A stretch of 64,000 nt of DNA from Tanypteryx hageni (taxonomy: Eukaryota; Arthropoda; Insecta; Odonata; Petaluridae). The stretch is taken from contig CM054113.1 of NCBI GenBank assembly GCA_028673005.1, forward strand, positions 64,804,850 through 64,868,849. Direction: 5' to 3'. Shown piece by piece: positions 48,006 to 64,000 of this stretch. The notes beneath the pieces are model-generated. The model searched no databases, was not told the origin of the DNA, and saw only the letters and a program-made list of their open reading frames with translations. Every line of letters begins with the position of its first letter. The stretch's first letter is position 1. The position numbers and the translations under genes are program-made.

Positions 48006-49359
48006 GATCACGAAATTAATTAATAAGATTTACGACACGGGAGAGTGGCCTCAGGATTTCCTAGAAGTAACAATGATCCCTCTAAAGAAGAAGCCAAAGG
48101 CAATGCAGTGTAAAGATTACAGAACTATAAGCCTTCTGTCACACACATCGAAGATCATCACGAGGATTCTTAATAAAAGGCTGGAGAAAAAGGCAGAAGA
48201 AATAATAGGGGAAGATCAATTCGGTTTCAGAAAAGGACGAGGAACTAGAGATGCTATAGGAGTAGTTAGAATCATATCAGAAAGGGCAATAGAATACAGT
48301 CAAGATATCTGCGCATGTTTCGTAGACTGGCAGAAGGCCTTTGATAGAGTAAATTGGGTAAAGTTGATGAAGATATTAAAGGATATAGGTGTAGACTGGA
48401 AAGACAGGAGACTGATTAGGAATCTATATGAGAATCAAGTTGTAAAGGTCAGGTTTGAGAATGTGGACACCTGCGGAATAAATATCGGTAGAGGAGTAAG
48501 ACAAGGCTGCTGCCTATCGCCAACCCTATTCAATATATATGGAGAAAGTCTAATGCAAGAAGCTTTAGAAGGCACAGGGGATTTCAAAATTGGAGGAAGG
48601 ATTATAAGAACAGTAAAATACGCAGATGATCAAGTACTTCTAGCAAGAAAGGAAGAGGAGCTACAAAAAATGATAAATAGACTAGTGATAACAGGTAGAA
48701 AATACGGTATGGAAATAAATACAGAAAAATCCAAGGTCATTCGAATATCGGGTAAAGAAGAGAATCTGAACATAACTATTGGGGGAAAGCCATTAGAACA
48801 AGTTTCAGAATATAAATACCTTGGAAGTATCATAACACGAGAGGCAAAATGTACGGATGAGATCAAAACTAGAATAGGAAAAGCAAAAGCGGCTTTCAGG
48901 AGAAAGAAACAACTACTTACAGGGAATATAAGGGAAGATATCCGCAAGAAGTTGATAAAATGCTACGTATGGAGTATAGCATTGTATGGGGCAGAAACAT
49001 GGACGCTAAGGAAAAATGACATCAAATACTTGGAAAGCTTTGAAATGTGGACTTGGAGGAGAATGCTAAAGATAAAATGGACAGATAGGATGAAAAACGA
49101 TGAAGTGCTACGAAGAATAGGAGAGAAGCGAATGATTATACAGACTATCAGAAAGAGGAAGGCTAACTGGGTTGGACATTACCTGAGGAGAGAGAGTATG
49201 ATTAAAGACGTGTTAGAAGGAAAACTAGATGGGAAAAGGGAAAGAGGTAGGAAAAGGTTTCAGCTGATAGACGATTTGAAAGGGAAAGAGAGTTATCAAG
49301 ATATAAAGAGGACAGCGGAAAATAGGAGTATATGGAGAACCAGGTTTAACCATGAATAA
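48006..49359 (+). pseudogene. LINE ORF2 reverse transcriptase, 5'-truncated
   Basis: About 450 codons, open from the truncation point to TAA at 49357-49359. The frame opens a few codons earlier in host DNA (ATG at 47989). Numbering from that ATG, RT motifs appear in order: CKDYRTISLL (41-50), EDQFGFRKGRGTRDA (75-89), motif A FVDWQKAFD with catalytic Asp near 113, motif B GRGVRQGCCLSP (167-178), motif C YADD (211-214), then EYKYLGS (274-280) and a basic C-terminal domain with LYGAETWTL and WVGHYLRRE. All three catalytic Asp are kept. Lacking the endonuclease half and promoter, the copy cannot retrotranspose by itself. Confidence 0.85.
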
Positions 49360-49400
49360 TCACGGACCTGTCTACGGACAGACTACCTATGATGATGATG
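48006..49400 (+). mobile_element. 5'-truncated non-LTR retrotransposon (LINE) copy
   Basis: Bounded by the 8-bp direct repeat ATTGTGAC at 47998-48005 and 49401-49408, consistent with target-primed reverse transcription. The 3' end runs ACCTGTCTACGG... into a short ATG tandem tail (49388-49400). Only the reverse transcriptase and C-terminal part of ORF2 remain; the endonuclease and any ORF1 are missing through 5' truncation. The reading frame is uninterrupted, so the insertion is young. The clade is not resolved; the C-terminal LYGAETWTL region is common in arthropod LINEs of RTE/CR1-like type. Confidence 0.85.
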
Positions 49401-49409
49401 ATTGTGACT

Positions 49410-52400
49410 TCAATTGTCAGTTAAATTACTTGTGTCCAAATCTGTCTTATTTTTGCTTTCATGAATGCGTTCCGTCCTTCACTTAAAATAATCTTGCAAG
49501 AAAATCTATTTGCCAGCATTAAAATCCCAGAGGTTTATCACCAACATTTCGGAAACTGGCCCGATAAATTTACATGACAATAGAGCCGAAGGCAAGTCTA
49601 TAATTATAATCTAGGAAGGATGAAAATGACTTTCTTGATTAAATAAAGTTATAATTTAACTGAAGATGCTGAAGTGCCCTTCTCGTTTTCTGTCTCTCTC
49701 GACAGTAAAACCTTGAACCGTCCAAATCTCCTCCGTGTCCATCATCTCTCTATTTTTGTTGTCGAAGGAGACGTGCAGTCGTTGAAATCTCTCGATGTGC
49801 TGGAGGGGTCCCTCACGGCGACCACTTCGGCCACGCGCAGCCGCTGCTCTCATTCCGTACCTCTCCTCTTCCCACCATCCGCAACCACGCGGTTCGCGCT
49901 TGATGCGCTCGTTGGACCGAATTGGCGCCGACTTCCTCGCTTAATTTCCTCCTAACGGCAAAAACAACGTATTTTGCGTGGTCAATCGAGCATCATTTCT
50001 ATAAGAGTATCGTACGTCGGTGGGACTCTCCCGTTTTTTGCGATGTAGTTCCTCGCAGATGTTACCGTGTGGTACCACACGCACAGTTAGGCATTGTGGC
50101 GAATGTTACGTAGGAATGAGAAAAAGAGGAAGCATAGGCGTAAAGTTAATGGACAAGTTGGCAGTCATTCAGCTGTACGTGAACGATCCGCTCTCGCAGT
50201 TACCCATCGCTCGATATTAATGTGGTAATAATTAACGATGATCTGGAAAGTAAAAGGTAGATTCACTTTGAGAAACATACAGAATAATGATATGCGTTAA
50301 TATTATGTCTGTAAAAGAAGTGGACCAAATCCGCATTTCGACGGCGAGGTAGCAATCCTCGACCGTCGATTTTAATACGATATGATTTGCTTAAGCCATC
50401 GGTAAACTTTTTCTAGTGGATGCCTTAATTGTAATTGAATTGAGCGGTAAGGTATATCTTACCGTTTTTATCTTCGGGATTTGCCTACGTCGTCGAAAGT
50501 CGAACGTTTTAATCTAGAACGCCTTTTACTCGAATTTTCAATCACTTGACGATTTCTACCGGTTGACATTCCAACGCGTCGGCTTGAAATCCGTGTTTCG
50601 AGATACCTTTAAGCCGGTATTTTTTCGGAATTACAGAAGCTCGACCGGATTTGATACAATCATGAGGCAAAAGAGGTGGGGAGGCAGTGTCCGGCGTTTC
50701 CGGATCCCCCATCAAGCAAAAAATGGATCTAGAATAGAATGTTTAATAACGGATCATGTCATAATCGTACGATTAACCCGTTGGTTTATGATATTTCATC
50801 ACGCAGTGCTACGGTTAGGGTGGTTAATTAGAAATAATTATACAATATGCCTTAAAACTTGATCGTACGGATTTAAATACCCGCCCGCCAACAGCACCTA
50901 CATTTTGTGTACATTTAAGTGCACGCGCGGCCGATAAAGGTTAATTCTTTGATCTGCCATCGGTGAAACGGCACTGAAATGCTCACCTGCTTTTCCCAAC
51001 CTTTCTTATGGGTATCAGAGAGGCAGTTTTCCAACGATTTACCTAGCATAAGTTACTTTCGTTTGTCAATGTTAGATTTTTGGATCCGTCCCTAGGTCCT
51101 CCATGCGCGGCTTGATACAATTCATTATCTGACCTCCGTGTTTCATTTTCGGTCCTTGGCGATCCTTCGTTCTCGTTCGACTCGTGCCACATCCTTTTCC
51201 TTCGTATAGGTGCACTTTTGACGTAACGTGGCGTGGAACGGGGTCGTTTGGCCCAGTTTAAATGGTTTCACGAAGGAAGAGACTAGGGAATGCGCGTAGG
51301 TCATATAATTACGGCGAGTGGTGTGGTCGAGAGAGAGGGTAGGAGGGAGGGGAGAGCGTCCCAAAGGGTATAGGGAAGGAGGGATAGCCTTTTATTCCGT
51401 CCTCGATGTCTCACCAAGCAGATCGCTCACCTCCCTCCACTCGACTGCGAGCACCTGTTGACCACCCAGTGCTTCCAAAACGACTATTTTTTTGTTTAAA
51501 AGCAAAAAAAGAGGCGCTCTTATAGAAATCTCGCCCAAGTGGAAGAGGTTTTACCTTTCCCTTCTATACCTTTCTCTCTCCCTCTACCTTTCTCTCGCTC
51601 ACTCATGTTGATTGAAATGCGTTTGAAATTGTGCTAAGATTTGCTCGAGCAATCACCGAGCTCGACGATCTTACGGTACTATCGCGCAGGTTTGATGGCG
51701 CAGTTTTCCATTAAAATTTTCGCGTCGGGTTTCCTCTGGTATGTTGGCTCGTTTGTTCCTTAGCGTTCGCGCGGAAATAAAAATAATTAAATTTCTCGCG
51801 AGTATAAAAATTAATTATACAGGGCCGGCTTCGGGGATGTGGCATAAGTGAGATTTCACCCGGCACCGTTAAACTTCTATAATATTTATTAGTATTTAAT
51901 GTACTATCATTTTTATTCTAAAATGTTATACGCCAAAAAGTCAAGTGACATGGTACTACAAACAAAATTCCATCTTGACGGTGGCTATAGGAGTCGAAAA
52001 TATATTGGTTTGGAATTTTATTTGTTGGTGGAATTTTGTTTCTACTACTAATTTGTAAGTTCTTTACTTTTTCGAGTTTTAAATTTCGTAAAATACAGTT
52101 CCGAAAAGTGACGGGTTCCTCGGTCGATTTTTATAAAAATTCAGCTTGTTAAAAAATTATTATACACTTTGTTATATTAAATTTTAAAGAGAAATGTTGT
52201 TGCGCTCGCCCCCGCAGTCTTTCGGGCTGTCCTTTCAATTACATGTAATATTATTTTATGTTGCTGATCGTTGTGAACCCGGAGTTCGCTATTTTTATCG
52301 CGTGCTCGAATAGCAAATCAATAAATGTGAATAAATGGAGCAAATTGCGCCATCTCCTCTCCTCGTATGACCTAAGTGCGGCCATTCACTTGACTCGAAC

Positions 52401-52436
52401 GTAATCCTCTATATCGCTCCTTCGCAGACGTCCGTT
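49410..52436. other. gene-free CpG-rich region
   Basis: No supported gene; open frames at 49656-50220 and 50563-50862 lack motifs. 50961-51023 is a right arm of the foldback family (GAAATGCTCACCTGCTTTTCCC, then TTATGGGTATCAGAGA). 51820 starts a hAT-like terminus (CAGGGCCGGC), with a doubtful right end near 52235. Confidence 0.4.
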
Positions 52437-52530
52437 TTTGCTATTCCTCTCCCTCTGTCTCTCTTTTTCTCTCTCTCTGTCTGTCTCTCTCTCTCTGTCT
52501 CTCTCTCTCTCTGTCTGTCTCTCTCTCTGC

Positions 52531-52561
<31 letters not shown>

Positions 52562-52668
52562 TGTCTCTGTCTGTCTCTCTCTCTGTCTCTCTCTCTCTCT
52601 GTCTCTGTCTGTCTCTCTCTCTCTCTGTCTCTCTCTCACTCTCTCTCTCACTCTCTCTCTCACTCTCA

Positions 52669-52699
<31 letters not shown>

Positions 52700-52702
52700 A
52701 TT
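52437..52702. repeat. (CT)n / TCTCTG microsatellite
   Basis: About 265 bp of TCTC interspersed with TGTC at irregular spacing, ending in a pure CT run. It lies at the composition boundary upstream of the WDR47 exons. Open frames on both strands here (Ser/Leu and Arg/Glu repeats) are artefacts. Confidence 0.95.
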
Positions 52703-53457
52703 TCCTCATTGTTTCCTCCAAAGAGCGAATCCGATGATTCAATTTCTTCCCTTCCAACCAAGTCGCCATAACTCCACCTCGCAATTTCGATCGGGATGAA
52801 ACTCATTTGTATCATCAAGGACTGAGCCATCATTTTATTCCTTCTCTTATATGTTTACGGTTTGGCTTGCTTTTTCCTTACGCAAGTCATCGTCATATTT
52901 TCTTATGAACCTAATTGTAGACAACGTTTTGAGACATTTTTTCATTAAAAACGTTTTTCTCCTCCCATATAAAAATGAAGTCAATGAAATACATAAAAAT
53001 GTAACTAACAATTATCCGAGAGCAATTAATGAAAAATGCTAAATGTCAAAATGGTCTCTTAAAGACTTGAAGGATATCATTTTACGTTTTGACTAAATAG
53101 TAAGAATATGTTGTGCGCATGACCTCGTCAGTTGTTATTCTCTTCATGTACTTTTTTTATCTTCAAACTATGTCAAAACTTCATGCTATCGATGCCATAT
53201 TCTAGTAATAATTGTATATTAACTGCATAAATACTACGTATTAACTACATAAATATTCAGACTATATTTTTATTTAATTTTAGAAATTGAAACACATTAT
53301 ATCTATTTTTCACTTGTATGTTGTTTCCCTGTAATAATGTAAATTTTGTTCTCACCATTTTACATTACATCCTTGATATTAATATTGTAATCGATAATAG
53401 CTCATGCTGCCATTAAAACTTTTCAAATCTACCCTTTGGACAAGAACATGGCAATAA

Positions 53458-60701
<7,244 letters not shown>

Positions 60702-62240
60702 GGCGAGGATCATCCTCAAATTACATACTCAGACATGTATATACGTATCCTTCAAGCGAACTAAGTGATGATGACTGACTGAATGGAGAAATTGGATGAT
60801 GAACATTTCCATTTCAAAGACATTTTTTGTATGCTCAAATTGTGAGTTCTGCAATCTTGAATTATGGTAATTTGGGTAGATTTTCTGTTGAGTTTTTTAT
60901 TAAAATGGCAATGATGTAGTAAATTTACATTTTGTCTCACTTTTCAATTTCAACTCGTGATTTTCATTACAACATCGAAGCTTTTTTTATGATCTTTTCT
61001 ATAAGTCAGGACTAGTTAACTTTTGCTGTTTTTTGATCGAAATACACAGAAAGGTGATTTACTGCATTGGCTAGGAATTTTTCCCGAATCATTGTATGCT
61101 TGCTGGGGGAATGAAAATCTTAATCCTGTTCTAATATACAATGGTCTGTGTCTACCAATTAATTAGCTAATCATGTAATATCTCAGTCGGTTAGCGAGTT
61201 TCCACGTGGATGTAAATTCCCTTCTCGTGCTTCTCAGACAGCAAGTATGCGTGCACACGATCAATAAAGTAATATATTTACCGTTACATTAGATTGCAAC
61301 TCACAAATTGTCGAATTGAGATGCGAAAAAATTAATATCCTGTCTCACCTGCCATGTGTTATTTATACTATAACATTTATGTGCTCATTATTTTTGTTTT
61401 ATGTTATTTAATATTTTGATAAAAAGAATGTGGCATAGTGACCCATTTGGTCTCTTATTGATTTCAAGTTTCCTGATAGTTTATGAAGGACTTGTTATTG
61501 ATTTGACTGTCAGAAAGAACGAATGTGTAACTCATTTTCCAATGGAAGAAATCAGTGTTGATTTGGTTATTTTCATTGCTGAGGAATTGGTTTCCTTTGT
61601 TGGAAATCTCATGATTGATTTAAAAAAGTTATACAACTCATTAAAACAAACTGTATGAAAAAAATATATTCTTCTTTCTCATTTAACTCCTGTTAAGTTG
61701 TATTTAGCAGCAAAATTTAAAAAACATGGAACTTTGTTATTGTATGCGTGGTGCCTTTTTGTCTGCTGAATTGAATAGTGCCTGATGAATGTGTGTTTTT
61801 TATTTTTACCTGAAAAAATCTCAAAAGTTGGGTTTAAAATTGAAAAAAGTTTACCTTCATCATTTCAAAAGGTCAATTTTTTAAAACACTCATAGCAATA
61901 TTTTTATCATCATGTCGTTTGTATATTCAGACCTCAAAACTTGGTAATACATGATAATTTCTTGTATATAGAGACCGTCACTCTAATGTGTGTAGATATC
62001 TTAGGCTGGATAGGTGAATATATCACATGTTGATATTTTAATCCCAGCATGTTTTCCCATGAGCTCCACTTAATTACAACATATTAAACTGATATATAAT
62101 CAGAATGCACTTGGTAATGATTTGTATAACATTTCAAGGTTTTCGTTTTTCACTGAAAAATATATTATTACAAAAATTGGATTAATTTATACTGTATATG
62201 TAATCCTTATGTACAATTGCTAATTTCCAAATAAAAATAT
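60702..62240 (+). other. probable 3' UTR of the WDR47-like gene
   Basis: AT-rich DNA after the stop with no further exon. Candidate polyadenylation signals AATAAA occur at 61263-61268 and 62230-62235. The open frame at 61401-61658 has no family signal and is probably chance in AT-rich UTR. Confidence 0.45.
61263..61268 (+). terminator. candidate polyadenylation signal AATAAA
   Basis: Canonical hexamer about 560 bases after the WDR47 stop; the first clear one seen. A second at 62230-62235 would give a longer 3' UTR. Use of either is inferred. Confidence 0.35.
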
Positions 62241-64000
62241 AAAGATTTGTTTATTATTATTTTATTTAAATTCCTGTAACCCCTTGCTCTCACTTATACA
62301 TCACTTTTTATAAAGCTTTAAAAGTATTTGATTAGCTTTAAAGCAGTTTATCTGTTTAGAGATGACTTTCAAGGATTTGCTGCATAATTCATTTTAACTG
62401 CATGCTGAGTAAACTAATGTAACTGCCTGCCAAAATGACAGGCGTGCATTAATAAAATCATCCTAACAATTAAAAGATCCTTAATCGCGTAATAGTATAT
62501 ACTCCCATTACTTGGTTAATGAACATTCGGCTTACAAATCTTCACTTTAATGCCATTGCACCTTGGGTACTCGAATGTTCATTTTTATGAATTTTGCACC
62601 AAGTTGCAAGTTAGGTAGCTAATACGTGGGTACGAATAACTTCCACAGTGTCACACTGCGGTCGTCATCTGCCAATTAGAACTGCAGATTGGGAGATAAG
62701 TCATAAATTTGGCTAATTTCAAAATGACAATACTAAAAATTATCCAATTGCATCACTTGTTATTTTTGGGTGCTCAAAATCTCCCCACAACATATGAAAT
62801 TTAATAATGACATTTCAAACTCCTATTTTTTAAATAAATAGTGTAACATAAACTGCATTAAAAATTAGAATCCTTTTGAAATTCTCAAATATGTCAATTT
62901 TATGCTTCAGTGAGTTTACTGATTGTGATAAAAATTACCAGAAGAATGAGCAGCAAGAATCATATACCATCTCAAATGATTTTGAAATGAAACTACTTTT
63001 ACCCACTATCCCATTAGCTTACAAATTTCATTATAATAATTTTAGATTTGATGCTCCACTACACAATAAGAATTTTTAGCTTTAGAGCAATGGAAAGGTG
63101 TCCTCATTTTACAAAGCATTTTTTAAGAATGCATACATTTGCAAACTGAGGAATGGGTGTACTTTGTTATAAGACTATTAATGACAGTTTATATTAATTT
63201 TTTATAATGATTTTCCAAGCAACAATTACTATTCAAAATGTACTTTTCTTTTACAATGTAGTTTGCAAAAAGAATAATTTATCAATTTCATATCTAATTT
63301 CACTAAAAGAGGCATTAAATATTTCAATTCAAGATTAAAATACCTTCTGATATATATATATATATATATATAGGAAGGTTGCGTGAAAAACTACCACCTG
63401 ACACAAAAAGATTAATTGCCACTCCAGTTAATGACATATGCAGATTGGTGGGAATAATGCTATAATGCAGTGCCTAGAAAAGTGCCACCTGATATATATA
63501 TATTATCACAATACTTAGATGAGTGAAGGCAGTTAAGTTTTTCTCTGCATTCGTCACATTTAATTATTCACATAAATAATTCTATTGTGCTTTATTAATT
63601 TAATTCCAGTGGAATATGTTTGATTAATGGCAGGTAATTATTTTGTTATTAAAATATATCAAAGAATTCTAAATTACATTTCATTTCTTTTTCTTAATTA
63701 ATTCAAAGAAAAGGGAGACAATTTGTGACTACTTAAACTCACCAAGGGACTGTGACAATTTCTTTCCCAGAGGTAATTGAGTATTCTCCCTACAAACACA
63801 ACCAATGGAAAGGGCAAAGAAAGGTTGAAAATAATAATTCACATAGAAAGAGCTGCTTATGCTTGGAATGCTTACCCTACATTCCTGTTCCATTGCAAAC
63901 TTCTTTAAGATTTTTTATGTAAAAAAGTTACTTCTATGAGACAAAATGTTGTGATTTTTTAAATTAATACGATCATATATAGTAATGCACAAGTGAAAGT
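62241..64000. other. gene-free AT-rich, CpG-poor region
   Basis: No supported gene. A TA-dinucleotide run lies at 63350-63372 and a shorter one near 63493-63504; both follow CTGATATA and sit about 140 bp apart. Short open frames are chance. Confidence 0.45.

Noticed and set aside
52409..52737. Arg/Glu and Ser/Leu repeat frames
   Set aside because: Translation of a CT/GA microsatellite in both strands.
61401..61658. 85-codon frame downstream of WDR47
   Set aside because: AT-rich probable 3' UTR, with no motif or start context; probably chance.

Overview
The window looks like nuclear DNA of an arthropod, most likely an insect. It has intron-split genes, a WD40 gene of the WDR47/nemitin type whose exons read most like the insect orthologue (a judgement from memory), and many non-autonomous hAT elements, tRNA-derived SINEs, a LINE copy and long polypyrimidine minisatellites. 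No bacterial operons, real tRNA or rRNA genes, CRISPR arrays or viral genes were seen.

Layout. 1-16 kb is gene-poor: a hAT MITE (433-660), a decayed hAT-type transposase copy (2273-3536), a diverged tandem duplication (6605-6888), an 18-base C run, two foldback elements (11369-11520, 13088-13267) and a GA-rich minisatellite near 12.1-12.4 kb. A CpG-rich, GAGA-rich segment at about 16.0-16.7 kb leads into a convincing plus-strand coding exon (16685-17617, 311 codons). Its protein is basic and Ser/Arg-rich, with 13 RRx(S/T) motifs. A second, weaker exon lies at 35361-35684. Between and after these are SINEs (20.0, 22.8-23.3 kb), hAT MITEs (19.2, 28.7, 30.0 kb), a perfect 52-bp-arm palindrome (30742-30888), more foldback elements (25.7, 40.5 kb), pyrimidine minisatellites (38.5-39.6, 44.7-45.6, 52.4-52.7 kb) and a 5'-truncated LINE flanked by an 8-bp duplication (48006-49400).

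From 53485 to 60701 six exons with clean GT-AG junctions and continuous phase encode the 339-residue C-terminal WD40 domain of a WDR47 orthologue, ending in TAA. The LisH/CTLH half of the family is not visible. All three upstream junctions (end of the 311-codon exon, both ends of the 35.4-kb exon, start of the first WD40 exon) are phase 0, so one gene with an unusual Ser/Arg-rich N-terminus is possible but unproven.

Base composition changes at about 52.8-53 kb. Upstream DNA is CpG-rich; the WDR47 body and everything after it is AT-rich and strongly CpG-depleted (hand count: about 40 CpG in 50401-51000 against 3 in 58201-58800). That pattern is expected of germline gene-body methylation.
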